From Terrimonas ginsenosidimutans (GTDB taxonomy: Bacteria; Bacteroidota; Bacteroidia; Chitinophagales; Chitinophagaceae), in contig NZ_JAKLTR010000017.1 in assembly GCF_022012415.1 (NCBI RefSeq), forward strand, positions 62,001 through 126,000: a stretch of 64,000 nucleotides of DNA, in the 5' to 3' direction. Positions within the stretch are counted from its first letter, which is position 1. Each line of letters starts with the position of its first letter. Positions 1 to 11,300 of this stretch are shown piece after piece. Under the pieces are notes generated by a model. The model ran no database searches. It worked only from the letters and a program-made list of their open reading frames with translations, and was not told the DNA's origin. The position numbers were made by a program, and so were the translations under genes.

Positions 1-461
1 AAATATTTTTTGACTTCAGCACAGCATACTCCTATATCGGTAAGGACCCCGATATGGATCCCGTCACTGCTTACAACAAAACTGTGCGGATCTGCCGCAT
101 CATGCGCTTTGCGAAATGGAGTGACAAGCAACTGACCTATACTCACTGGTTGTTCATGCAGAAATGAATGAGCGAGTGACGACTCCAGCGGAAGCCTGCT
201 GCTGGTCAACGTAGCGGATGTGATATAAACAGGCAGCTGATACTTTCTGGAAAGAGCTACCACTCCCGTGATATGATCGCCATGTTCGTGAGATATAAAA
301 ACAGCTTTTACTTTTTCCATTTCCAACTCAAGCCGCTTCATTCTTTTTTCAATCTCCCGGCAGGAGATCCCTGCATCCACCAATACAGCTTCCTGGTCAT
401 TACCGATATAGTAACAGTTGCCATTGGATCCGGAATTGAGCGAAGCGATGTAAAGGGGCAT
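1..461 (-). CDS. MBL-fold metallo-hydrolase, YycJ/WalJ-like (partial, N-terminal part)
   Basis: Reading the minus strand from the ATG at 461 gives 153 codons without a stop, running off the left edge, so only the N-terminal part is present. The protein opens with MPLYIASLNSGSNGNCYYIG, the hallmark start of YycJ/WalJ metallo-beta-lactamase-fold proteins. Near residues 58-63 it has SHEHGDHI, the HxHxDH metal-binding motif of the fold, followed later by FRKAHDAADPHSF, which resembles the next metal-ligand region. Members bind two metal ions and are predicted phosphoesterases or nucleases; Firmicutes YycJ is linked to cell-wall regulation and DNA repair, but that role should not be carried over here. 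The remainder lies outside the window. The family call is strong; the exact substrate is unknown. Confidence 0.85.
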   Translation of the reverse strand, partial: MPLYIASLNSGSNGNCYYIGNDQEAVLVDAGISCREIEKRMKRLELEMEKVKAVFISHEHGDHITGVVALSRKYQLPVYITSATLTSSRLPLESSLAHSFLHEQPVSIGQLLVTPFRKAHDAADPHSFVVSSDGIHIGVLTDIGVCCAEVKKY

Positions 462-833
462 GCGCAAAAATAAAACAGGAATCGCGAATTAGGACGAATG
501 GGCGATAATTTAGGCGAATCGCCAATTGGCACGAATGGACGATAACGAACAAGAGTATAGTCGCTGATGTGGTGAACGGGGCTTGCCTGCCCGACTTCCG
601 GGGAATGTCGCTGATTCCTGGGGAATTAGATGTCGTCTCCAGCCTGCTATGTATCCTCCTCTTTTTCGGACCATAACCTGTTTTTTTCTGGCCATCTTCC
701 GTTCATACTCCGTTCATCTACCGTTAATTTATGGAGGATGAACGGAGAATGGGAAAAACAGCGATCGGACACAGGCCCATAGCCCAGCCGGAATGAAGGG
801 AAGATCCCGCTGATCTGATACGATCTGCTGCTT
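462..833. other. Intergenic stretch with hairpin and short repeats
   Basis: No credible gene is visible. The segment holds two near-copies of CGAATGGRCGATAA (about 494 and 532) and an 11-bp perfect inverted repeat, CTCCGTTCATC at 708-718 against GATGAACGGAG at 737-747, with an 18-base loop. The hairpin lies about 90 bases downstream of the glycoside hydrolase stop on the minus strand. It has no T-run on either side, so a rho-independent terminator is not supported. Confidence 0.5.
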
Positions 834-2753
834 TCAGTATGCTTTAAAGGTCACCTGGCGGAGGATGGTGTTGCCCACAGGCTCAAGGTTGATAGTCTCC
901 TTTTGCCCAGAGATCGGGTTGAGAACGTTCAAACGGAACCTGCCACTTTTTTCACCAGGTAGTGGAAGTTCTCCGGAACTGTATTTATAGATCAGAAGAT
1001 CATTCGGCTTATACTTCAGATCCGAAAACCCCGGAATGGGGAATGAGCGGCTAACCTCCGCAGTTGCCGAAATCGGATGAGCCAGCACGTATGGTCCAAA
1101 ACTGAAGTAATATTCTCCATTATTGTCCCTATGGGTTTCGATAGCTGGCTCAAAGCTGAGCTCGACTACCTGGCCGCCCGTCCATTTTCTGGAAACAATG
1201 AGATATCCATCTTTTTCGGTGAGAGGCACACTGGAATGATACTTTTTCACCCAGGATGGTTTCCGGATCATGAGCGAGAAGTTAGCACCGTTACCGCTGA
1301 CGGTGAACTTTACCGTCTGCTTGTCAGTAAAGGACACTTCCTCCCGCACTTCGATCTTCTTGCCTCCGATCACTGTGGTAAGTTCCACCGGCCCCAGAAG
1401 ATTGGCTACCAGGTTCTGGCCATCTTTCAGCCATGCATACTGCAGAAAATAAGGAGTGATCCTGCCGGCATTGGGCACGCAGCACACCGCGGCGTCCTGG
1501 TGGGCGGGAGAATATTTATAACGGGTTTGTGTCTTAATGGAAGTGTCGCCGTTCAATCCCCCTGTCATAAAATAGGAATTGTCCGTTTTCAGATAAGCGA
1601 TACAGCTTTCCCGGGGATGACGAGCCCCCTGGGCCGCATTCAGGAACAGGTGCTCGGCTTTTTCTGCAAAACTCGCGTTCCCCGATTTCAGATAAAGTTC
1701 GAGGTAACTGTGCATTAATTCCTGAAGCGAGCAGTATTCATAACCCCGGTCGGTTGAATTTGCAGGCCGGCCGCCGATCCATTCGTCTCCGACCGGGCCG
1801 CCCGTTGGAGTGGTCGTTTTTTCGATCTTTTGGACAAAACCGGCCAGGGCAGTCTTCATCTGCATATCGCCTGTTGCCTGATAAGCCGCAGCCAGAGAAC
1901 GTAAATGCTCATAGGTATGAACGCCATGACCTTTTAAGGGAAGCGACGGGTCGAGAAGTTTGGAGAGACGGGCGTCTTCGTTCAGGTTCTGCGCTGAAAA
2001 ATCTGCATAGCAAAATGCCGCATACCTGAGCAAGGATCTGTCGCCATTAATACGGTAAAGTGACTCCAGAACATCCGTGAACATAAGGCCATGAGAAAGC
2101 CCGCCAACATCAGGTTTGGTAGAATAGAACGGGTGCGACTTATCAATCGGGTAACTGGTCATTACATTTCTCACCGCCCGTTCAGCGGCGTGGAGTACAG
2201 CTGGATCCTTTGAGTACTCGTACCAGGCCAGCAATCCGCGGAGCAAGGTGGCTTTTGACCAGAGTTCTCCATTTTCATAATCAAATCGATAGCGCATTTC
2301 ACGGTCGTAGATCCCGAGATATCCGTCCTCATCCTGAGTAGCGAGGATCCGGTTTATATGATCTTTGACGCGCCGGAGGTGTTGCGGGCTTCCGGTCATG
2401 ATGGCCGAACGGATATAACCATCCCACCAGTTGCTCTGCGTTTCGCTATTCCACCACAAAAGCTGGACCTGCCAGTCTCCGGCCTCGCCAACCGCTCCCA
2501 ACTCCTTCGACTTTACTTTACGGGTAAGGCGGTCTTTCCCATAAATATCGTCCTTCAAAATAAGGTCGGGAACAAGGCTATCCAGGCGGCCGGTAAATCC
2601 TGCAAGATCCTGGTTCAGGCGATCTTTCAGCCAGCCGGACGGTTTTATATCGCCGACAGGAAAAAGCTGGAATCGCTCTTGAACCTGTCGTTGCCCATAA
2701 ATATCAACAAAAATGAGAAGTGCAATTATCGGTAGAAGTAAACCCTTTTTCAT
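834..2753 (-). CDS. Glycoside hydrolase, GH127 (DUF1680) beta-L-arabinofuranosidase-like
   Basis: The 639-residue protein is predicted to be exported (signal peptide about residues 1-20, ending in IYGQ). It matches the DUF1680/GH127 family, which removes beta-L-arabinofuranosyl residues through a zinc-bound cysteine nucleophile. The key residues are visible: E339-Y-C341 and the C424-C425 pair in AVCCVPNAGR correspond to the zinc/thiolate centre of the characterised Bifidobacterium enzyme (E338, C340, C417, C418), and E324 is a candidate acid/base. An N-terminal helical-barrel region with NWWDGYIRSA and a C-terminal beta region with SFGPYVLAHPI fit the family. It lies 99 bases downstream of the dioxygenase-like gene on the same strand and may be cotranscribed with it under the divergent AraC regulator. 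GH146 or another DUF1680 clade with a different substrate is possible. Confidence 0.85.
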   Translation of the reverse strand: MKKGLLLPIIALLIFVDIYGQRQVQERFQLFPVGDIKPSGWLKDRLNQDLAGFTGRLDSLVPDLILKDDIYGKDRLTRKVKSKELGAVGEAGDWQVQLLWWNSETQSNWWDGYIRSAIMTGSPQHLRRVKDHINRILATQDEDGYLGIYDREMRYRFDYENGELWSKATLLRGLLAWYEYSKDPAVLHAAERAVRNVMTSYPIDKSHPFYSTKPDVGGLSHGLMFTDVLESLYRINGDRSLLRYAAFCYADFSAQNLNEDARLSKLLDPSLPLKGHGVHTYEHLRSLAAAYQATGDMQMKTALAGFVQKIEKTTTPTGGPVGDEWIGGRPANSTDRGYEYCSLQELMHSYLELYLKSGNASFAEKAEHLFLNAAQGARHPRESCIAYLKTDNSYFMTGGLNGDTSIKTQTRYKYSPAHQDAAVCCVPNAGRITPYFLQYAWLKDGQNLVANLLGPVELTTVIGGKKIEVREEVSFTDKQTVKFTVSGNGANFSLMIRKPSWVKKYHSSVPLTEKDGYLIVSRKWTGGQVVELSFEPAIETHRDNNGEYYFSFGPYVLAHPISATAEVSRSFPIPGFSDLKYKPNDLLIYKYSSGELPLPGEKSGRFRLNVLNPISGQKETINLEPVGNTILRQVTFKAY

Positions 2754-2852
2754 ACTTTAATTTTATTTAAACAAGCAGCTGTAACTAAATAATAAAAACC
2801 GATTTGCACAATTCAAAACGATCGTTTACTAGAATTTTACTTTAAATAAATA

Positions 2853-3701
2853 TCAGCTTAGTTCCGGGTTTAATGGAGACCTGATGATCTCTCCGGGTAT
2901 CGCGCCCGGGCACCAGGTATGCCAGTCATTTACCTGATTTTCGTTCTGCGGCGTTTTCAGCTTCATGTTCTTATCCATATAGATGATCGTCATTACCTTT
3001 CTCACTTCGGCAGTGATATTTGCTCCCGCGCGATGGAATACCCATCCGGAATGAAAACTGATCTCCCCCACATCGAAAGGCTCGATCACATGCCTGAAGT
3101 CGGTAACCTTTAAACGTTTCTGCATCACCAGCTCACTTTCATCCCCAATTGCCAGCTCCCGGCCCTCAACGATCTGGTGACTCGCGGCACTGAATTCCAG
3201 CGGCCCCATTTCCAGTGGCGTTTTTTGTAAAGGAATCCACGCGGTGATCGTCTTGTCCGTTTCGAGCGGCCAGTAATACTGATCAGCATGCCAGGGGGTT
3301 ATGCCGCCACCGCCTTCTTTGAAAAGCGCCTGGTCATGATACAACCTCGCTCCCTCCGTTTGCATGAGCACGCTTGCAATATTCGCCAGCTTCTTACTGA
3401 AAACGAGTTCTTTAATAACTGCATTTTCCCTCCACAGGTTAAAAAGCTGCAGAAATGCCTTTCCATAGGTATCACGTTCCGAGATGGCTGTTTTGACACC
3501 ATTCATCTCTTCGACCTGCCGCGTGATCACCTGGTTAAAAAATAGGATAGTTTCGGGCAGCAGAACCTCTTTGAGTTTGATAAAGCGATTGTGCTGGTAG
3601 AATTTGAGTTGATCCGCAGTGAATGCAAATGGAGCGGCAAGATCAAGCCTGATCAGATCTGTCATTAAGGCCATAGCAATTGTTTTGGTAAACTTACCCA
3701 T
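2853..3701 (-). CDS. Phytanoyl-CoA dioxygenase (PhyH) family protein
   Basis: Predicted Fe(II)/2-oxoglutarate-dependent oxygenase. Numbering from the ATG at 3701, the first metal motif is WHAD (H138, D140). The distal block FHSGWVFHRAGAN supplies the second histidine (H223) and is followed by an arginine (R234) placed to bind 2-oxoglutarate. The length of about 282 residues is normal for the family. Several starts are possible: ATG at 3701, or internal ATGs at 3674 and 3665 (MTDLIRLDLA), the last giving a more typical N-terminus; longer reading requires TTG codons. There is no signal peptide, so it is probably cytoplasmic. It is divergent from the AraC-type gene at 3797 and upstream of the GH127-type gene on the same strand. 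PhyH-family substrates vary widely, so the oxidised compound cannot be named. Confidence 0.85.
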   Translation of the reverse strand: MGKFTKTIAMALMTDLIRLDLAAPFAFTADQLKFYQHNRFIKLKEVLLPETILFFNQVITRQVEEMNGVKTAISERDTYGKAFLQLFNLWRENAVIKELVFSKKLANIASVLMQTEGARLYHDQALFKEGGGGITPWHADQYYWPLETDKTITAWIPLQKTPLEMGPLEFSAASHQIVEGRELAIGDESELVMQKRLKVTDFRHVIEPFDVGEISFHSGWVFHRAGANITAEVRKVMTIIYMDKNMKLKTPQNENQVNDWHTWCPGAIPGEIIRSPLNPELS

Positions 3702-3796
3702 CAACAAACCAATTCAATGATATCATTGAGCCTAGTTTTGATACTATATTGACGCGATTTCATAAATTACAAGCCAGATACACTTCAAAATGTATT

Positions 3797-4648
3797 ATGA
3801 AGCCATTTTTTGAGAATATTCCAAGCAAACAGGGAGATCAGTCATTTTTGGCCTATCGGATGGACGTGCCGGCATTTGAATTCAAATGGCATTACCATCC
3901 TGAATTTGAATTAACCCTGATACTGAATGGAAGCGGGAAGAGATTGATCGGTGATAGTCATGAAAACTTCGGGCCGGGAGACCTTATACTTATAGGACCG
4001 TCCGTTCCGCACACCTGGGTGAGCGACACGGAGGAAAAGAACTGCTCTGCCGTGGTGATACAATTTTCAGAGCAGCTGACCAGCCCATTTCTGAAACTTC
4101 CGGAAATGTCCGCTATTGCCAAAATGCTGGCAACCTCAAGCAGGGGCCTTTTCTTTCCCGATAGTCTACCCGAACTTGCACAATTGCCGGAACTGCCCGG
4201 ACCGGAGCGGCTTTTACGTTTATTCAGTACAGTTGAGCAATTGTCCCGACAAAATCAAAAAACCCTTGTATCCCAAAACTTTAGCCTGTCAGCAGGAAAT
4301 GATATGGAGAACAGGGTCAATAAGGTTGGGCGCTACATTCTCCGCAATCTCGACAGGAAACTGACCCTTGAGGAAGCTGCGGCTCTGGTTCATTTATCTC
4401 TGCCGGCTTTTTCCAGGTTCTTTAAGCGGGCAACCGGCAAGACATTTTCAGACTACGTGAACGAGGTCAGGGTTGGCCGGGCATGCGCGCTGCTTACAGG
4501 AACAGATCTGCCGGTGGGTGAGATCGCTTATCGCTGCGGCTTTGAAAATATGGCCTACTTCAACAGGATCTTCCTTCGCAAAAAGAGTATAAATCCGAAA
4601 GCGTTCCGCGACAACTTTTTCCTCATTAATTCGGCAAATATCAACTGA
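3797..4648 (+). CDS. AraC family transcriptional regulator
   Basis: This 283-residue one-component regulator has an N-terminal cupin-like sensing domain (WHYHPEFELTLIL, then GPGDLILIGPSVPHTW) and a C-terminal pair of helix-turn-helix motifs (LTLEEAAALVHLSLPAFSRF, and PVGEIAYRCGFENMAYFNRI). AraC proteins with a cupin domain usually bind a small ligand, often a sugar. The start chosen is the ATG at 3797 (MKPFFENIPS); the longer reading would begin at a TTG and adds residues unlike the family. It is divergent from the PhyH-like and GH127-like genes, with about 95 bases between starts, so control of that pair is a natural inference. No operator was identified. Confidence 0.88.
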   Translation: MKPFFENIPSKQGDQSFLAYRMDVPAFEFKWHYHPEFELTLILNGSGKRLIGDSHENFGPGDLILIGPSVPHTWVSDTEEKNCSAVVIQFSEQLTSPFLKLPEMSAIAKMLATSSRGLFFPDSLPELAQLPELPGPERLLRLFSTVEQLSRQNQKTLVSQNFSLSAGNDMENRVNKVGRYILRNLDRKLTLEEAAALVHLSLPAFSRFFKRATGKTFSDYVNEVRVGRACALLTGTDLPVGEIAYRCGFENMAYFNRIFLRKKSINPKAFRDNFFLINSANIN

Positions 4649-5389
4649 TCAAAAAGTTATTACCATTGTCATTTCCAGCACATAAGCCTGAAAGCCGCGT
4701 CTGATAAAGGTTTCAGAGAAATCGAGTGTTCCATGTGAAAAATATGTGGAAAACGATATTTGGAGCGGTTTGAGATCGTAAAACCCCGATATAGGTATCG
4801 GGATTTTTCATTTGATGCCCGTATAAGCTCTATTCGTAGTTATAACCTCATTGTCATTCGGTCTGTGCCATGCCGTTATTGCCCAAGTACAAATACCTGC
4901 TCCGGTTTAAGGAAAGGCTTGCCTGTAAGCAGTTTCCTTTGAAAGACAAACATGCCTTTATTCCGGTAAAATCTGCAATAATTGCGTACAAATTACTGGG
5001 AAACATACGTTTTTACACGGGAGCGGATTGAGGTAGAAAGTCATGGTTTTAGGGGTTTATTTACTAAGAAATAAGTATTTCCATATATTTTATACCCTCT
5101 TTCAGGCACTTCATACAATAATCAGGCTTTTTCAGTTGTTTAATAATACACTAATGAGTTTCTTTATATGAGAAATTCACTATCCAAAATCCAGAAAAAC
5201 ATGAAACAAAACTACACTGCCCTCCTTTCCTATCAGGCACCACCAGGCCTCTTCGGCAAACAAACCTCACCCGGACATCCCGGAATCTGAACACCATAAG
5301 CAAGCTGGTAGTATTTAGGCATCCTGGCAATCTGCTGGTACATATCCACTTATTCCATAGATCCCTGTTATCCATTATCTACCCGAACC
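4649..5389. other. Long leader/intergenic region before the giant adhesin gene
   Basis: About 740 bases with no supported gene. It contains a terminator for the AraC gene near 4785 and is AT-rich around 5040-5165. A 29-codon ATG-initiated frame runs from 5201 to 5290 (beginning MKQNYTALLS), about 100 bases before the adhesin start; it could be a leader peptide, but nothing beyond its position supports that. Other short frames here lack any family signal. Confidence 0.4.
4785..4808 (+). terminator. Putative rho-independent terminator
   Basis: A 7-bp stem, CCCGATA (4785-4791) and TATCGGG (4796-4802), with the loop TAGG, is followed by ATTTTT. It lies about 140 bases downstream of the AraC stop on the plus strand. 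Confidence 0.55.
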
Positions 5390-8300
5390 ATGACAAGAAT
5401 TCTGCCCATACTATTATTGGGCCTCCTTTTAAACCTTACGCCTTCAAGAGCTCAAACTCTTCAACCGGACTTCGGAGCACCAGCCGTGCCCGTCAATGTG
5501 TGTAATGGTAATGCCGTATTCAAGGTAAGGGTTGTTGGAGGATCAAGTGCCTGTACACAGGGAACGCTGACCATCAGTCTTCCGGCAGGTTATGCTTATT
5601 TCGCCGGCTCAGCTACGCTGAGTGCTGGCAGTGGTTCGGTAACTGAAACTTCTGTTTCGGGAAATACGGCTACGCTCACTATTCAATCTGTTCCCGCCGC
5701 ACCGGGCTTTACAGAGATCAGCTATCAGGCTTACGCAAATTGTGCGGTATTGAGTGCCGGAACTGCTGTTAATAACCAGGCGGCATATTCTTTCAGTTCC
5801 CCCTGCGGCCCTTCAACCACTGTTACGAGCAACAGCTTCAATACCCGGAGCGCTTCACTTACAATCACTAATATCACTAACACCAGCTATTTTGGAGCTG
5901 CTGGCGACAATTATACACGGACCATTACCATTACAAACAATGGTCTGGGATCTATTTCAAGAGTAAACCTTACGGATACGAGCGGAAGCGGCCTTTCAAT
6001 CAAAGGGATCTCGGTGAGCGGCGGCTGGACATTCCTGACCAGCAAGCAGACCTTCGGATCCGATACACTTACAAATTTCACCCTGATCGGTGGAGAATTA
6101 GCCCAGGGACAAAGTATAACCCTGATTGAGAACGTAACCATGGTCAGCAATTGCAACCTGCAAAGCAGGTTTGCTACCTGGTTTGGGTGTGATGGTGTGC
6201 CATGCATGACAAACAATGTAAGCGGAAAAGCTACAGCCGGCGCAACCGTCAACAACTCATACGTTCCCTCACTCAAACTCATTCCCGAGCTGCTTGCGCT
6301 TCAATGCCGGGGCACTGACTATGCTCAGGTATTAAAACTCACAAATACCGGAAGTGTAAGATTGAATGATCTTTCACTGAACCTGTTTTCGACAGCCTCT
6401 CAGCAACCCGCAGCTCTTCAGCATTTTAATGCTGGCGCACCTGTTTCGTCCCAGTCCGCATTCACTGCATTCCAGTTTAAGGTCGGGGTGAACGGCAGCT
6501 GGGCCGCCCTGACTTCAACGTCGGCGGCAAATTTCAGCACTCCTGCTGCTTGTTTTGGCGCATCCAGCAGTAATCTGACCTTCAATATCCCGGTAATCAA
6601 TCCGGGCGATACTATATTCATAAGATATACCGAAAAGAACTGTCCGGTCGGCGTGGCCGTGAATGGTCCACTGGTTGCCGCCGGAACCCTGTTGCGCTAT
6701 GATTATGAAGCACCATGTGGCGGAAGAACGGAAGCCGTTTCTTCGCTTCTCCGTAACCCGGTTTCAACCGAGATCGTACCCGAAGCATCCCTGCCGGCTA
6801 CAATGGTCCCTGGTCAGTCATATACATTTACTTACCGGTTCCCGGTTGCGCAAGCTGGTTTGTACACCAGCACGGGAGCGGACGCGTCTTCCATCCGTTT
6901 TGAGTTGCAGCTTCCGGCAAAGATCCATTTCAGCGGAAACGCCGCAGACATCCAGCTGAGGCATCCTGTAACAGGAAATGCTCTCGCTACAGGTTCTTCT
7001 TTCAGCTACAATACAGGTACTAACCAGGTTCAGATAAGCTACACCGTCACACCCGGTTTCCCTCTGAATACCCTGCATAATGCCGTTCTGACCTTCAATA
7101 ACATGATCCTCGACTGCAATACTGCAGGCGCGGGAAACACTGTTACCTTGAGCAGTTTCCTGAAAAGTACAGCAAGCTGTCCTGCAGAAGAGTCGCTTTT
7201 CGCTACAACATCGAGCATCAGTTTTGCCTGTCCTCAGCCTGCATGCGATGTCAGAGGCGGGTTATCATTTGCTGATTTTTCTTTACAGCGCACCAATGTT
7301 GGCTTTGCGGATAATGATAATAATGGTATAGCTGAAGCAGGTGTTCCAGATCCTTCGAGGATCCGGAGAGGACTTGCAATGCCGGGAGACACCATCGTGG
7401 CCGTATTTAATGGAGCCATTACAGGAGGCTCCTCTTCCCCGAGTTTCCAGTATGCTTACGCCGTTGACACCTTTACCACCGGTTCAACCTATTTGTCAAA
7501 CCTGTATGCGCGGGTCGAGATCTTCGCATGGGGTCAGTCAACTCCTTTTTATATTGCGAACAATGTACCGATCCAGGGTACCGGCACTACACGCAGGGTC
7601 GATGCGAGCATCTCCACCCTGGACGCTATCACACCAATGATGCCAGGCTATGGCGAATACCTGGACGGAGATTCGGTTGTCATATACATGTATTATAAAG
7701 TGACCGGAAACCCCGGCTCGCGTTATTTTCCCGTAGAAGTAAAAAATGGGTTCTACTTAAGTGATATCCCTAACCCTTCCTCCCCCGCCGATCACTATAC
7801 CTGTGGTAATAATATACAGGGACAGATCACGCTCGTAGGGTATGAGACCGGTTCAGGCGGCAACCAGACCTATACTTCGGTAGGCAATGGTAATGTTGTC
7901 ACCTCAATGGATCATTACTTGTCTATTGGCGGAGCCGCCGCGGGCAGCAAGCCATTTATCAATGAATTCAGGCCTGTCAGTGTTTATAACGAACTCCGCT
8001 ATACCGTTCCCGCGAATTACGATTATGTAGCAGCCACCGTAACTTATTATTATACTACTGGTGTTGGAACCAGTGCATCATTGACAGTTCCGGTGACACC
8101 GGTCAGTGCTTCCGCAAATCCGCTGGTATTTAATGCCGGTAATCTTTTCCAGAATGGAACGCTTCCGGCAGGTGACCAGGGACATCGTCTCGTCTTGAAT
8201 GTGACCATCAAACCGGGTTGTGAAGCACCGGCTTCTTCAGAAGCTCTCTTCTTCATGAGCCAGATCGCCACTCCTGGTTTTAATACGGGTTTCGCGCCTG

Positions 8301-11300
8301 CTTCCTATAATGGGAAGGACAGCATTTTCCTGATCGCACCTGAGATCATCGCCAGCACAGCAAATACAACACCGACCTCTAACGATGCCACTATCAGTTG
8401 GGAGATCCAGATCAGTAACCCAACCATCGCACAGGCAACACGCGTATGGATGGGAAAAGCGAGCGGAGCAGGCATTACGATCACAAGCATACAACGCCTC
8501 AGCGGTCCCGGCGGATTTGTGACCACAACACTTTCTCCAACCGGAGCAGGTATATACCAACTGGGTACATTGAACCAGGCGAGTAACTATTACCGCATCA
8601 ATGCTACCTACACGAGCTGCGAGAAAGACAGCATGCAACTTGCCTACTGGTATGATTGCGCTGGCGTTGGCTATCCGGCTAACGTCGCCTCTGCCGTATA
8701 TAAAAAAGAAATGAAGCTATCCGTGATACCGCTTCATCCGGCATTGCAGACCTCTATCATCACGGAACCGGCTGGCTCAACACACGATTTCTGTGATGTG
8801 CTGACCTATGAGATCGAAACGATCAATACAGGTTCATCTGCTGTACACGGACTTACCGTTACCGCATTCCTTCCTGCCTCAGGAACCACCTACGTGCCAG
8901 GCTCATACCGCCTGGAATATCCTGCGGGCAGTGGATCCTACATTTCTATCCCGGATGCGCAGGTCAATGTTGGCGCAAACAGCATCGTATTCACCATTCC
9001 GTCTTCAGAGATCGCACAGCTGATCTCAACGGAAGGTTTCAGGATTCGTTTCGGGTTAACAACAGCCTGCGGGTTTGGCAGTGGCGGAAGCTTCCGCTTT
9101 ATGTCTACCGGCAGTTCTTTCTGTGGTACAGTGACCAGCGCAACCCAGCAACAAAGCCAGAAGATCACCATCAATGGAATTCCTCAATACACGAATGTAT
9201 ACAGTGTCAGCTCGGTCACGACAACCGGCCAGCTCGACTGTACAACCGGAGATATTGTGGCTACATATAAGTTCAAGATCATTAACCAGGGACCGTTGCC
9301 AACAACCATTGCAGATGGCTTCAGGGTTACACTTCCTTCTCCATGGCAGATGGATGCAGCGTCGATCAGTTTCACACATGATCCCGCGGGAGCAAGCTAT
9401 ACCGGTTTGACCGGAGGATACTATAACTTCCTGATGGGTGCCGGTGTGGCAGCGGGAGATTCGGTTGTATTTACCGCGACTGTTCGTGTGCCCGCTACAG
9501 CAGCTCCAACTTACCCTACGGGAAGCAGTTCGACGATCACCGAAGAAGCAGTGATCCGTTACGGCGGTGTCTGCTCACAAACAGGCGTAACCTGCCCGAT
9601 CACTGAAGTAGTTGTTGCTTCGCAAAATACATCTACTTTCAACTATGCAGGAGGCCAGACAGGTACTCCGGTAGTTGTGATCACGAACCCCGCCCCTGTC
9701 TGTGCACCAGCTACTGTCGACATCACACTGGCGGGAATTACAACGGGCAGCACAGCAGGATTGACGTTCACCTATTTCACTGATGCCGCGGGAACCGCTG
9801 TTCTCGCAAATCCCTCCGCGATATCAATGAGTGGCACCTATTATATCAGGGGCACATCGGTCGGAGGCTGTTTTGATATCAAACCGGTAACGGTGGTGAT
9901 CAATCCGCAACCTCTTGCAAACATTTCTTACAGTGGTTCTCCTTTCTGTGGCGGCAATACTGCAGCAGTAACTCAGAGCGGGCAGACTGGCGGCAGCTTC
10001 AGTTCGACAACAGGTCTATCAATTGATGCGGCAACAGGAACGATCAATATTGCAGGAAGTACTCCGGGAACATATATTGTTACCTATAGTTTTACAAACG
10101 GAACATGTACCAATACGGCGAGCACAACGGTTGTGATCAATGCCCTGCCTGTCGCATCGATCTCTTATGCAGGTTCACCGTTCTGTGTAGCGGGATCTGC
10201 AACACTGATCGTGCCGGTCACGCGTACAGGTCATTCAGGCGGAATTTACAGCGCAGGCCCAGGCTTGTCTATTGATCCTGCAACGGGAGCTGTGAATGTT
10301 GGCGCGAGTACAGCCGGAACTTACACGATCACCTATTCATTCACCAACGGAACCTGTTCAAATACGGCAATCACGACGATAGTGATCGGCGCAACTATGA
10401 ATCTGGTGGTCACTAACCCCGCTCCTGTTTGCGCTCCGGGCACTGTCGACATTACAGCAGCTGCGGTAACCGCAGGAAGCGATGCGGGACTGACATTCCA
10501 GTATTATACTGATGCGGCTGGCACAGCCGTGCTGACAAACCCTTCGGCAATTGCTGCAAGCGGCACTTATTATATTCAGGGAACTTCTTCAGGCGGATGT
10601 AAAACTCCGGTAAGACCGGTCAATGTGGTGATCACTCCTGCACCTGTTGCCTCTATCGTTTACAACGGTGCTCCATTCTGTGTAACCGGTACTGCATCAG
10701 TAACCCAGACAGGATTGACAGGTGGTACATACAGCTCAACCGCTGGTTTGAGCATCAATCCTTCAACAGGCGCGATCAACCTTGGCGGCAGCACACCGGG
10801 AACATATACCATCACGTATACTGTCAGCAACGGCACCTGCAGCAATACAACAACGACTACGATCACGATCATAGCAGCTCCTGCACTGGTAACGCATAAC
10901 CCGGCACCGGTATGCGCACCTGCAACGGCTGATCTAACGCTGGCTGCGGTTACCGTGGGAAGCACTCCTGGTCTAAGCTTTAACTATTATACCAATGCGG
11001 CGGGAACAACCGCACTGCCAAATCCAAACGCCGTATCTGTCAGCGGCACCTATTATATTCAGGGATATTCAGCTTCGGGCTGTCTCACTTCCATAGTTCC
11101 TGTAGTGGTGACAATTGTTCCGGCTCCCGTTGCGTCGATCAATTATCCCGGCTCTCCTTATTGCCAGGGAACCGCATCAACAGGAACTGTAACGCAAACA
11201 GGGCAAACAGGTGGTACATATAGCGCAAGCGGAAGCTTATCCATCCATCCTTCAACGGGTGCGATCAATATAGCAGCAAGTACGCCCGGAACATATACAG

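Noticed and set aside
510-695. 61-codon minus-strand frame between the metallo-hydrolase and GH127 genes
   Set aside because: Arginine-rich, no family signal, and lies in a repeat-containing stretch.
1077-1718. A 213-codon plus-strand frame opposite the GH127-like gene
   Set aside because: It is antisense to a gene with clear signal peptide and catalytic motifs, and encodes no recognisable domain.
4760-5375. Short frames at 4760-4942 (plus) and 5151-5375 (minus)
   Set aside because: One covers the AraC terminator, the other is antisense leader sequence; neither has coding character.
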